The notes under the pieces: generated by a model | Database searches by the model: none | What the model was told of the DNA's origin: nothing | Seen by the model: the letters and a program-made list of their open reading frames with translations, nothing else | In this document: positions 11,264 through 21,840 of the stretch, one piece after another | How positions within the stretch are numbered: position 1 is the stretch's first letter | Layout of the letters: the number at the start of each line of letters is the position of its first letter | Position numbers and translations under genes: made by a program | From: Aralia elata | Taxonomy: Eukaryota > Streptophyta > Magnoliopsida > Apiales > Araliaceae | Length of the DNA stretch: 64,000 nt | NCBI GenBank assembly: GCA_034770075.1 | Contig: JAVJAP010000202.1 | Span: 558,001-622,000, forward strand | Direction of reading: 5' to 3'

Positions 11264-11701
11264 CATCAAACAAATCATAATCCCAAAACTCGCCTTGCAA
11301 ACGAAATATATAAACAATATTAACAATGCAAGTAAAGTAATGAAAATAATCATCAAAAACTCCAACTCCTGCAAAGAACATAGCAACATCTGGCAACTTC
11401 GACGTACCGACATGAACAACTTGTAAACATCTCTTTCCAAGCAGTGGTTGAATCAGCATAAAACCCTGGAAGCTCCTCGTAACACAACTTGGAAACTCAA
11501 ACTTTCAAACTCCTTTACGCACGATTTTGTCCACATCAATACGATGCTCTCCCACACATATTCCAGATACTTCCAAAGTATTAACTACACCAAAACAAAC
11601 TAAATAAGCAACTAAAACTAACACGCAATCAAAATTTCTACCTAGGAAATCAAATGCATATGTAGTAAAATCAAAACAAATAAAACTATGAAAAGTCCTA
11701 T
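11264..11701 (-). mobile_element. Element B interior, 3' part beyond the nested element A
   Basis: It is the reverse complement of the segment at about 16010-16440 of A. At 11697-11701 it is cut by A. The interrupted sequence resumes at 17726, as shown by the uncut homologous sequence in A and C. The remaining minus-strand frames are decayed. Confidence 0.8.
11697..11701. repeat. Target-site duplication of element A, left copy (CCTAT)
   Basis: CCTAT at 11697-11701 pairs with TTTAT at 17721-17725. The uncut target in A and C reads TCCTATATCC on the minus strand of B. The two differences are C-to-T changes, the commonest mutation in methylated repeats. Confidence 0.6.
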
Positions 11702-12061
11702 TGATGAGATCATGACCAGGGTCGCATCAAATATTCATCAGTTGATCGCAAGTAATTGGGCTAAAATCTGTTCAAGGAAGTTGATAATGAAGCTCAATTC
11801 AAGAAGATCACGAGAGGAGGATCAACTATGTGATTTGGGATTGCTAGATACCATCTATTTAGTAAGACCCAATCAACACAAGATAAGTCGAGGAGCAATG
11901 CACGGAACAATGGAGAAGGATTCAAGCTACATGGCAAGATATTCCATTTGGGAGAGGATTCTAAGCTCTTTAATTTGGTATAAGTTTGGTAAAGGAAGCA
12001 ATGGAGGAGCAAAGAATCATGTTCGGGACGTAAAAGGGCAAAATGGTCAAATCTGCCAAAG

Positions 12062-12187
12062 CAGCGCGCCCCGCGCCAATTTTGTACTAGAGGCAGCGCG
12101 CCCCGCGCCAGGAGGTTTGAGGGATTCTGCAGGTGTAGCGCGGCGGCCCGCGCCACAGCAAGGCCAATTCCAGCGCGCCCCGCGCCA
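12062..12187 (+). repeat. GC-rich palindrome cassette of A type (A 5' LTR)
   Basis: Four copies of AGCGCGCCCCGCGCCA or variants, each with arms GCGCG/CGCGC, are separated by short linkers. The array is also present at 16940-17063 (A 3' LTR), 55897-56020 (C 5' LTR) and partly at 61727-61820 (C 3' LTR). Confidence 0.88.
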
Positions 12188-12409
12188 GGGCGTCAGAAAG
12201 TTCGACACGTTTTTCGAGGCAACGCATTTTTTTCCAGATTTTTCAAGCTTTCTTTCAATATTTTTAGGGATTTATCATATCTTTTAGATTTCTAATGTAA
12301 TTAGGATATTTATTAGATATGATTTGATTTTCATATTAATTAGTTAGGTAGAATTTGATTTCCAATTGGATTTTTATTCCTTTTAGGATTTAGGGTTTCT
12401 TTAAGGTTT

Positions 12410-12418
12410 TATAAATAG
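12410..12418 (+). promoter_or_regulatory. TATA box in A 5' LTR
   Basis: TATAAATAG lies about 420 bp before the LTR end. The upstream bases conserved in the other LTRs (TTCTATTAG) are deleted here. It is the likely start region for genomic RNA of the element. Confidence 0.55.
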
Positions 12419-12832
12419 AATACATGGATGATGTAATGAGAGAGTCAACAATTCAATAATAATCTGAGTTTATTCATACTTGAGAGTTATTCTCTACTTT
12501 TGGTTCTTTGAAGGATTTCGAAGTAATTTTCTTAGTTTTTATTTTGAGATTCATATTTAACTTATCATACAACAAACCATAGTTGTGTGTGGCGTTATTC
12601 TATCACATCATACAATCATACGGAGATTATCGTTTTCCATCTAAACGAGGGTCAAAATGTTGTTGGTGTTCCATCCATCACGCATTCAAAATTGCTTGAC
12701 CGACTATTCCAAGGTTTATCGTCTAAATTCGGACGAGGGATTAAGGATTCGAAAGAGTTCCATCAAACTTACTTACTAGAAACGATCCGGGCGACGACCA
12801 CCTCACGCAAGCGTGTCGTGGAGTCTATCATT

Positions 12833-12845
12833 TGGTATCAGAGCT
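12833..12845 (+). other. Primer-binding site of element A (initiator tRNA-Met)
   Basis: TGGTATCAGAGCT follows the LTR end after a two-base TT spacer and is complementary to the 3' end of initiator tRNA-Met. Confidence 0.85.
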
Positions 12846-13387
12846 GAGTTCCTAGCAGGTTACTTATCCTTTATTTTTCGTGTTGGTTATATATTTAAAA
12901 AAAAAATCAGAGTAAAAAAAATCGTAAGTTAAAAAAAAAAGTGTTGGGAAAAATTATTATTGTTGCAATTGTCTGGGTTTCATAAGTTTGTGATTGTTGG
13001 GATCGTATTGAAGAAGTTATTATTTGATTCTATTGTTGGAATTTATGAAATTTGAAGACATTGGGATCTCACTCAAGAGGATTTTTAATTGGCGACCGTG
13101 AAATTTTGGTGGTTATCATACGTCACACTTGTTATATTTTGTTTTGTGATAAGTTCTTATTGAATTGATTAGAAGAACTGAAATATTTGTTTCGTGAATT
13201 CAAAAAGAACCTATAAAAGGGAATTAGAGTGGTAAAAGGCAAGAGTGTGAGATCAATTGAGGGTAAAAGCCGATTGTGCGATACACGAGCGATTTCATAA
13301 TTGTGTGATATACTGTTTGAGCGAAACACGTAAGGGAGTGTGTGAGGAAAATTTTCTTTATGTACTAATATTTGTTTTGCAGCAATC

Positions 13388-16288
13388 ATGTACAGATATA
13401 ATTATGAAAATAATTATGAGTGGCAAAAGAGATCTTTTCAAGGTAGGCGCGATCCTGAAGCTTATTTGAGTTGGGAGGAAAGGAAGGAACGAGAGTTTGG
13501 TTATCATAATTATTCCGAGTACAAGAAGTTCAAACTTGCAGTTCAAGATTTTTCTGATTATGCAGCTACATGGTGGGCTGAATTTGTGCGTAGTAGAAAA
13601 AGGTATGGAGAGCGTTCGATCGAGAAGTGGGAAGAATTGAAAACCGTGATGAGAAAGCGGTATGCTCCAATAGAACCTAGTAGGAGGAATGAACATGCAT
13701 CTCCGAAACATGTAGAGCAACCTTCAAGGCGTTCAACTTGTGATAATGAAAAGAAGGTTCGTAGACATGAAGATTTGAAGTGGAGACAACGAAAAGAAAC
13801 TCCTAGGGTGTATATTGAACCGGCATCATTTGAGGACATCATGAGATCATATAATGAGATAAGGGATGGTTATCTAAAGCGGCGACAAGACATCTCTAAG
13901 GAGCAAAAGGTTCAAGATCAGCCGAGAAAGGAAGAAGATGGAATAGAGTATGCCATCCAAGGAGAATTGTTAGGTTCCAACGTACATGACGAAGTCCGTG
14001 AAGATCTAGTGATTGTACGAAAAGATTGTGATCAAAAGCAAGAAATTGAAAAAGAAATTGAGTGTGAAAAAGAAAAGTGTGAAAAAGAGAATGAAAAGAA
14101 ACGAGAGAATAAAAAGAATGGGAGTGAAAACAAACGAGAGAAAGAAACAGTGGAGAGTAAGAGTGAAAAAAGAGAGGAAAGTGAGTTGAAAAGTGAGTTG
14201 TATTTTGAAAAGCCAATGACTGTACATTCGTACAAGACGGCGCTTTTGAATACTAACCAGATTAACTCTTCTTTGTCTAGTTCTGTTGTTTCTCTTATAC
14301 AGGTGATTGAGGATATACCCCGAGCTAACATTACATATCAGCCAGCTTGTAGTATTCCCGAGGAGACGACGGAGTTACCAAGGCGAGTTGGAGAGTTGAT
14401 GGAGTCCAACTTCATCAAACGGGGTATCGTGGGAGAAAGCATTAGTTCGTGTGCTATTCATGAGATCATAGTATCTAAGGAGGATAAGACGTTTAACTTG
14501 TGCATCGATTTCGAATTGGTAAACAAGTATCGTTGTTATTTTCTTTACTTAGATAATATGCTTGATAAATTGCATAGTGCTTATGTTTTATCTACATTTG
14601 ATGACGATCATGTGATGATATTGCCTGGTCAATTTAGCATGAGAGAGTGTGATAAATAGGAAATTGTGTTAACATGTGGATTGTATAGGTGGATAGTTAT
14701 CTCTGTTAGATTAACTAATGCATCTAGTATGTTCATGAGTTTATTAAAACATGTTTTACATGCTTCCATGGATAAATTTGTGTTTGGCTATTTTGAGGGT
14801 AAAATCGTCTTTATCATAAACTATGGAGGATATTTTATATTTGTTGAGTTGGTTTATGAGCATGTGTTATATTCTTGTTGTCAATATTCTTACTATCATT
14901 TGGTAAATTCTCATTATCAAAGTTCATATCTTTGTAGAATTTATTCTAGTGATTTTTGTGGGAATTCTCGTTTTCAACGTTTGTACTTGCATGAAACTCA
15001 TTCTAGGATTTTTCATTCACATGTTGAATTAGATTTTGATCAATATTTACATGACATGTCGTTAATTGATAATGGTAGTGGTCATGAATTTTCAATAGAG
15101 AAATCTTCATTGCATGATTTACTATTATGTGGTAATGTCTTTACATTAGAGTTGTTATCATTATATGATTTTGAGAATGTTATCTTGAATGGGAAAGAAT
15201 TACTATTATTGGGTATTGAATTGAAAAGTGTTTATCATCAAATTGAAGTGAGATATGTTTTACATACATGTTTAGTTAAATCATTGGGATTAGCTAATGC
15301 ATTAAATGTTTTCATGTTAAATCATATTTTGCATTCTTTCATGGGAAAATTTGTTGATATCTGTGTTGATGATACTTCGACTTTTGTTGACACTTGGAAA
15401 AATTCTTTGGCATATGTTGAGTTTGATTGTGAGTATCATAAGTATGCTAGTGAGTTTTTATCTTGTGGTGTTGGTTTTGATCTTTCAATTCCATTGATGT
15501 CGTTATTTGATTTTGCATTGGTTAATAATGTCAATGGAAAGAGAAAGGTTAGTTTTGTTGTGCAGGTTCAAGATGGGTTCGTACTCATCAAGGGGCATAT
15601 GGATCAATGTGCACATCAAATGGAACAATGCGTAGGAAATCTACAGGGAAGTGATTTGATTTTTGTTCTAGTAGACTTTGCATATGATTTTGAGTTATTT
15701 GATTTCTTTGTGATTAGACAAGAGATACACGTTGATTTGTTTTGTTTTGTGTTTAATTCAGGAATTCAAGTATATTTGCAATTGCGTCATGGGAAGTTTC
15801 AGAGATTGTTATTTGATCCAGGTGCAATGGGATGGAAGTTTGTGCGAATGATCGAGATCATAAGGTTCACTTTTGATCCGAGAATTTGTTAATGGGCTTA
15901 TCTACGAATGGTCAAGATCATTAGACTGGTTTTTGATCCAGGAATTCGTGGATGGGAGATTATGCTACATGAAGAGTTCTACATGCTGATATTTGATCCA
16001 GGAGGATATAGGACTTTTCATAGTTTTATTTGCTTTTGTTTTACTATATATGTATTTGATTTCTTAGGTAGAAATTTTGATTGCGTGTTAGTTTTAGTTG
16101 TTTATTTAGTTTGTTTTGGTGTAGTTAATACTTTGGAAGTATCTGGAATATGTGTGGGAGAGCATCGTATTGATGTGGACAAGATCATGCGTAAAGGAGT
16201 TCGAAAGTTTGAGTTTCCAAGTTGTGTTACGAGGAGCTTGCAGGGTGTTATGCCGATTCGATCACTGCTTGGAAAGAGATGTTTATAA
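13388..16288 (+). pseudogene. Element A gag plus degenerate RT polyprotein (two stops)
   Basis: Residues ~18-95 are a clear plant Ty3/gypsy gag: FQGRRDPEAYLSWEERK, GYHNYSEYKKFKLAV, YAATWWAEFV, WEELKTVMRKRYAP. A Lys/Glu-rich, probably coiled-coil tract follows (~215-280). From ~315 the frame follows a gypsy RT from fingers to palm (ELPRRVGELMESNFIKRG, CAIHEIIVSKED, LDNMLDKLHSAYVLS, LYRWIVISVRLTNASS). The catalytic box is KFVFGYFEGKIVFI where active elements have YFDD. About 170 residues later a second palm-like segment appears (LKSVYHQIEV, FMGKFVDICVDDTSTF), then FDPG repeats. Two nonsense codons interrupt it: TAG at 14657-14659 (TGG in B and C) and TAA at 15890-15892 (CAA in C). I see no CCHC knuckle, protease, RNase H or integrase. 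The start at 13388 follows a leader ending TTTTGCAGCAATC, which resembles a splice acceptor. Confidence 0.8.
15800..16010 (+). repeat. FDPG tandem repeat in A
   Basis: Four imperfect units of about 60-69 bp each contain TTTGATCC(A/G)GG, translating as FDPG with a GW or WG neighbour and an MIEIIRF/MVKIIRL stretch. The array is present in B (about 17728-17945, minus) and C (about 60588-60785). The function is unknown. Confidence 0.7.
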
Positions 16289-16537
16289 GATGTTCATGTC
16301 ATTTCGAGGGAGTTGCCAGATGTTGCATTGTTCTTTGCAGGAGTTGGAGTTTTTGATGATTATCTTCATATTCTTACTTGCATTGTTGATATTGTTTATA
16401 TATTTCATATGCTAGGTAAGCCTTGTGCTTATGAATTGTTTGATGCTACTAACTTAATATGTTTTCATGTAGGATCAGATTTATGGGTAAATCCTTTTCA
16501 AAAGAAGGGGATGTCAGATTTGAGGACAAATTCTTTT

Positions 16538-16552
16538 CAAGAGGAGGGGGAA
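16538..16552 (+). other. Polypurine tract of element A
   Basis: AAGAGGAGGGGGAA lies directly before the 3' LTR start at 16553. A related tract (AAAAGAAGGGGA) is found about 40 bp upstream, as in B and C. Confidence 0.75.
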
Positions 16553-17720
16553 TGATGAGATCCTGACCAGGCTCGCATCAAATATTCATCACTCAACTCG
16601 AGCTTCAAGGATTCATCAGTTGATCGCAAGTAATTGGGCTGAAATCTGTTCAAGGAAGTTGATAATGAAGCTCAATTCAAGAAGATCACGAGAGGAGGAT
16701 CAACTATGTGATTTGGGATTGCTAGATACCATCTATTTAGTAAGACCCAATCAACACAAGACAAGTCGAGGAGCAATGCACGGAACAATGGAGAAGGATT
16801 CAAGCTACATGGCAAGATATTCCATTTGGGAGATGATTCTAAGCTCTGTAATTTGGTATAAGTTTGGTAAAGGAAGCAATGGAGGAGCAAAGAATCATGT
16901 CCGGGACGTAAAAGGGCAAAATGGTCAAATCTGCCAGAGCAGCGCGCCTCGCGCCAATTTTGTACTAGAGGCAGCGCGCCCCGCGCCAAGGAGGTTTGAG
17001 GGATTCTGCAGGTGTAGCGCGGCCCGCGCCACAGCAAGGCCAATTCCAGCGCGCCCCGCGCCAGGGCGTCAGAAAGTTCAGCGCGTTTTTCGAGGCAACG
17101 CGTTTTTTTCAGATTTTTCAAGCTTTCTTTCCATATTTTTAGGGATTTATCATATCTTTTAGATTTCTAATGTAATTAGGATATTTATTAGATATGATTT
17201 GATTTTCATATTAATTAGTTAGGTAGAATTTGATTTCTAATTGGATTTTTATTCCTTTTAGGATTTAGGGTTTCTTTAAGGTTTTATTCTATTAGTATAA
17301 ATAGAATACATGGATGATGTAATGAGAGAGTACAACAATTCTAAATAATTTGAGTTTATTTTTACCTTGTGAGAGTTTATTCTCTACTTTTGGTTCTTTG
17401 AAGGATTTCGAAGTAATTTTCTTAGTTTTTATTTTGAGATTCATATTTAACTTATCATACAACAAACCATAGTTGTGTGTGACATTATTCTATCACATCA
17501 TACAATCATATGGAGATTATCATTTTCCATCTAAACGAGGGTCAAAGTGTTGTTGGTATTCCATCCATCACGCATTCAAAATTGCTTGATCGACTATTCC
17601 AAGGTTTATCGTCTAAATTCGGGCGAGGGATTAAGGATTCGAAAGAGTTCCATCAAACTTACTTACTAGAAACGATCCAGGCGACGACCACCTCACGCAA
17701 GCGTGCCATGGAGTCTATCA
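16553..17720 (+). repeat. 3' LTR of element A
   Basis: It begins TGATGAGATCC and ends GAGTCTATCA at 17720. It carries the A-type GC cassette at 16940-17063 and TATAAATAG at 17296-17304. It joins B sequence through the TTTAT duplication at 17721-17725. Confidence 0.88.
17296..17304 (+). promoter_or_regulatory. TATA box in A 3' LTR
   Basis: TATAAATAG lies in the conserved context CTATTAGTATAAATAGAAT, shared with the B LTRs and the C 5' LTR. Confidence 0.5.
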
Positions 17721-17725
17721 TTTAT

Positions 17726-20500
17726 ATCCTCCTGGATCAAATATCAGCTTGTAGAACTCTTCATGTAGCATAATCTCCCATCCACGAATTCCCGGATAAA
17801 AAACCAGCCTGATGATCTTGACCATTCGTAAATAAACCCCTTGACAAATTTCCGGATCAAAAGTGAACCTTATGATCTCGATCATTTGTACTAACTTCCA
17901 TTCCAATGCACCCGGGTCAAATACCAAAATTTGAAATTCAACTTGTTGCATTCACAAGTACTCTTGAATTTCTGGATTAAACACAAAACCAAACAAATCA
18001 ATAAGTACCTTTTGTTTAATCACAAAGGAATCAAATAACTCAAAATCACATGCAAAGTCTACTAAAACAAAATTCAAAACACTTCCCTTTAGACTTTCCA
18101 TGCATTGCTCGAATTGTTTTGCACCACAGCTTATATTTCCCCTCTCGACGAGTATAAACCCATCTCGAACCTGCAAAACAAACTCAACCTTTCTCTTCCC
18201 ATTGGCATTAAAACATCCAAGATCAATTAGGTGCATCAACGGAAAAGAAATATCACATCCCACTTCACAAGATGAAAACTCACTAGCACACTTAATACTA
18301 TGATGATCACTTACAAATTCAACAAGTGCTAAAGAATTTTCCCAAGAGTTGACAAAACTAGGAATATCATCAAAACAAATATTATCAATTTTTTCCATGT
18401 ATGAATGCAAAACATGGTTCAATATGAAAACATTTAACGCAGTAGCTGACCCGAAAGACTTAACTAAACATGCATTTAAACCACATCTCACTCCAATTTG
18501 ATGATAAACACTTTTCAATTCAATACCCAATGATAGTAATTCTTTCCCATTCAAGACAACATTCTCAAAATCATGCAATGATAACAACTCTAATGGAAAG
18601 ACATTACCAAATGATAACAAATCATGCAACAAAAATTTCTCTACTGAATAATCATGATCACTACCATTATCAATTAACGACATGCCATGTAAAGATTGAT
18701 TAACTTCAAAACCTAATGCAACATGTGAATGAAAAACCCTAGAATGAGTTTCATGCAAGTACATATGTTGAAAACGAGAATACCCACAATAATCACTAGA
18801 ATAAATTCTACGAAGATATGCACTTTGATAATGAGAATTTACCAAATGATAGTGGGAATATTGACAACGAGAATATAACGCATGCTCATAAACTAACTCA
18901 ACAAATATCAAATATCCTCCAAAGTTTATGATAAAGACGATTTTACCCTCAAAATAGCCAAACACAAATTTATCCATGGAAGCATGCAAAACATGTTTTA
19001 AATAACTCATGAAATTACTAGATGCATTAGTTATTCTAACAGAGATAACTATCCACCTATACAATCCACATGTTAACACAATTTTCCATTTATCACACTC
19101 TCTCATGCTAAAATGACTAGCAATATCATCACATGATCGTCATCAAATGTAGATAAAACATAAGCACTATGCAATTTATCAAGCATATTATCTAAGCAAA
19201 GAAAATAAAATCGATACTTGTTTACCAATTCAAAATCAACGAACAAGCTCGACATTCTATCTTCCTTAGGTACTATGATCTCCTGAATAGCACATGCACT
19301 AATGACTTCATCCACGATACCCCCTTTTATGAAGTTAGACTCCATCAACTCTCCAACCCGCCTTGGTAACTCCGTCGTATCCTCAGGAATACTATAAGCT
19401 GGCTGATATGGAATGATAGCTCGGGGTACATCCTCAATCACCTATATAAGAGAAACAACAGAACTAGATAAATAAGAGTTAATCCGGTTAGTATTCAAAA
19501 GCGCCGTCTTTTACGAATGTACAATCATTGGCTTTTCAAAATACAACTCACTTTCCAACTCACTCTCCTCTCTTTTTTCACTCTTACTCTCCACTGTTTC
19601 TTTCTCTCGTTTATTTTCAATCTCTCCATTCTTTTTATTCTCATCTCTCTTTTCATTTTCTTTTTCACACTTTTCTTTTGCACACTCAATCTTTTTTTCA
19701 ATTTCTTTTTGTCGTTCACTTTCACTGGTATTTTCTTCCTCAAGATCATGGACTTCATCTCGAACATCGGAATCTAAAAACTCTCCTTGAACAACATATT
19801 CTTTCCCATCTTCTTCCTTTTGCGGCTGATCTCGCTCTTTTTGTGCCTTAAGAGTGACTCGCTGCTGTTTCAAATGATCATCCTTTAACTCATTATATGT
19901 TCTCATGATGTCCTAAAATGATACCGATTCAATATACACCCTAGGAGTTTCTCTTCGTTGTCTCCACTGCAAATCTTCATTCCTACACCAAAGGCCTTTG
20001 GCCCAATGGTATGACTCGCCTCATGGGTTCCATGAGGTCGAGGGTTCAATCCTTAGTAGCAGGAAGGAGGGTGTGTGTGTGGTGTGTGTGTCAACAAATA
20101 GCAAAAAAAAAAAGTCTTCATTCTTACGAACCTTCTTTTCACTATCACAAGTTGAACGCCTTGAAGGTTGCTCTATATGTTTCGGAGATGCATGTTCATT
20201 CCTCCTACTAGGTTGTCCTGGAGCATACCGCTTTCTCATCACGGTTTTCAACTCTTCCCACGTCTCGATCAGACGCTCTCCATACCTTTTTCTGCTACGC
20301 ACAAATTCAGCCCACCATGTAGCTGCATAATCAGAAAAATCTTGAACTGCAAGTTTGAACTTCTTGTACTCAGAATAATTATGATAGCCAAACTCTCGTT
20401 CCTTCCTTTCCTCCCAACTCAAATAAGCTTCAGGATCGCGCCTTCCTTGAAAAGATCTCTTTTGCCGCTCAAAATTATTTTTACAATTATATCCATACAT
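17726..20500 (-). pseudogene. Element B gag plus degenerate RT polyprotein
   Basis: Read on the minus strand, it starts with the same gag as A and C (FQGRRDPEAYLSWEERK, YAATWWAEFV, WEELKTVMRKRYAP). A SINE interrupts it at 19987-20114. The Lys/Glu-rich tract follows, then the RT-like segment (ELPRRVGELMESNFIKGG, AIQEIIVPKEDRMSS). A one-base deletion near 19118 shifts the frame just before SMRECDKW, and the rest runs open for 384 residues. The palm reads KFVFGYFEGKIVFI, again without the YFDD aspartates. The second palm reads KIDNICFDDIPSF. The frame then stops near 17952, just before the FDPG repeats, and continues beyond element A at 11696-11264. In the gag linker B has KAQKERDQPQKEEDGKEY where A has a different version, which marks two subfamilies. 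Confidence 0.8.
19974..20127 (+). mobile_element. tRNA-derived SINE (family S2) inside element B gag
   Basis: The body is 19987-20114, 128 bp. Box-A-like TGGCCCAATGGTATGAC and box-B-like GAGGGTTCAATCC indicate a tRNA origin. After a TG-rich stretch it ends CAACAAATAGC plus poly(A), which closely resembles the LINE tail CAACAAATTTAGC. The duplicated target TCTTCATTCCTAC is at 19974-19986, and 20115-20127 is the same with one C-to-T change. Removing it restores the gag reading seen in A and C. Confidence 0.9.
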
Positions 20501-21028
20501 GATTGCTGCAAAACAAAGGTTAGTAGATAAAAAAAGATTTCCTCACATACTCCCTTACGTGTTACTTTTAAACAATGTATCACACAAATATGAAAACACT
20601 CGTGTATCGCACAAATCGGCTTTTACCCTCAATTGATATCACACTCTTGCCTTTTACCACTCAAATTCCCTCTAATAGGTTCTTTTTGAATTCACCAAAT
20701 AAATATCTCAGCTTTTCTATCAATTCAACAAGAACTTATCACAAAACAAAATATAGCAAGTGTGACGTACGATAACCCCCAAATTTTCACGATCACCAAT
20801 TAAGATCCTCTTGAGTGAAACCCTAATGTCTTCAAATTTCACAAATTCTAACAATAGAACCAAATGATAGATTCTTCAATATAATCCCAATATTCACGAA
20901 ACTTATGAAACCCAAGCAATTGCAACAATAATAATTTTTTTCCAACACTTTTTTTTAACGCACGAATTTTTTTTTTCAATATATAATCAACACGAAAAAT
21001 AAAGATAAACAACTAGCTAGAAAACGTA

Positions 21029-21040
21029 GCTTTGATACCA
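21029..21040 (-). other. Primer-binding site of element B
   Basis: The minus strand reads TGGTATCAAAGC after the LTR end and a TT spacer. It has one mismatch to the initiator-Met consensus seen in A and C (TGGTATCAGAGC). Confidence 0.75.
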
Positions 21041-21441
21041 AATGATAGACTCCACGGCACGCTTGCGTGAGGTGGTCGTCGACCGGATCGTTTTCAGCAA
21101 GTTATAAAGGTGGAACTCTTTCGAATCCGTAATCCCTCGCCTGAATATAGACGATAAACCTTGGAATAGTCGATCAAGCAATTTTGAATGCGTGATGGAT
21201 GGAACACCAACAACACTTTGACCTTCGTTTAGATGGAAAACGATAATCTCCGTATGATTGTATGATGTGATAGAATAACGCCACACACAACTGTGATCTG
21301 TTGTATGATAAGTTGATAATTGAATCTCAAGAAAACTAAGAAAATAATCTAGGAATTCTTAAAGAACCAAAAGATGAGAAGAATCTCACAATAATTTCAT
21401 TAATCAAAAAGTGTACTCCTTTATTACATCAGCCATGTATT

Positions 21442-21450
21442 CTATTTATA
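21442..21450 (-). promoter_or_regulatory. TATA box in B 5' LTR
   Basis: The minus strand reads TATAAATAG in the context conserved among the A, B and C LTRs. It is the likely start region for transcription of B. Confidence 0.55.
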
Positions 21451-21667
21451 CTAATAGAATAAAACCCTAAAAATCCCTAAATCTAAAAGGAATAGAAATC
21501 TAATTGGAAATCAAATTCTACCTAACTAATTAATATGGAAAACAAATCATATCTAATAAATATCCTAATTACAATAGAAATCTAAAATATATGTAAATCC
21601 GTGAAATAAAAGAAAAAATCTGCCAAAAACCGCGTGCCTCAAAAAACGTGTCAGGCAAATTGGCCTG

Positions 21668-21840
21668 TTCTCGCCGGGGCGAGAAAATTTGAACTAGAAT
21701 CCTCGCCAGGGCGAGAATGGCCAGAGAGGTTCTCGCCGGGGCGAGAAAATTTGTACTGAAGTTCTCGTCGGGGCGAGAATGGACAGAGAGGTTCTCGCCG
21801 GGGCGAGAAAAATAGCCTTGGAAACTCGCCGGGGCCAGAT
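21668..21840 (-). repeat. GC-rich palindrome cassette of B type (5' LTR)
   Basis: About seven TTCTCGCCGGGGCGAGAA-like hairpin units match those of the 3' LTR. Small sequence differences from the lower copy are visible within the units. Confidence 0.85.

Larger units (their letters stand above)
11702..12830 (+). repeat. 5' LTR of element A
   Basis: It begins TGATGAGATC and ends GAGTCTATCA. Compared with the 3' LTR it lacks about 27 bp near 11730 and about 11 bp just before the TATA box, so the two LTRs have diverged since insertion. It contains the A-type GC cassette (12062-12187). The 199-residue frame across this LTR is not a gene. Confidence 0.88.
11702..17720 (+). mobile_element. Element A: non-autonomous Ty3/gypsy-derived LTR retrotransposon nested in B
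   Basis: The LTRs are 11702-12830 and 16553-17720. The primer site is at 12833-12845 and the polypurine tract ends at 16552. The interior codes for gypsy gag joined straight to a degenerate RT region. Length is 6019 bp. It lies in opposite orientation inside its close relative B and is therefore the younger insertion. Confidence 0.88.

Noticed and set aside
11688..12287. 199-residue plus-strand frame and similar frames at 16620-17162 and 55481-55894
   Set aside because: All coincide with LTRs of A and C and cross the GC cassette and non-coding U3. Differences between copies do not respect the frame.
14006..14331. Phe/Ser-rich minus-strand frames that look like membrane proteins (also 19517-19851, 58666-59101)
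   Set aside because: They are antisense shadows of the Lys/Glu-rich gag tract (GAAAAA-type codons give TTTTTC).
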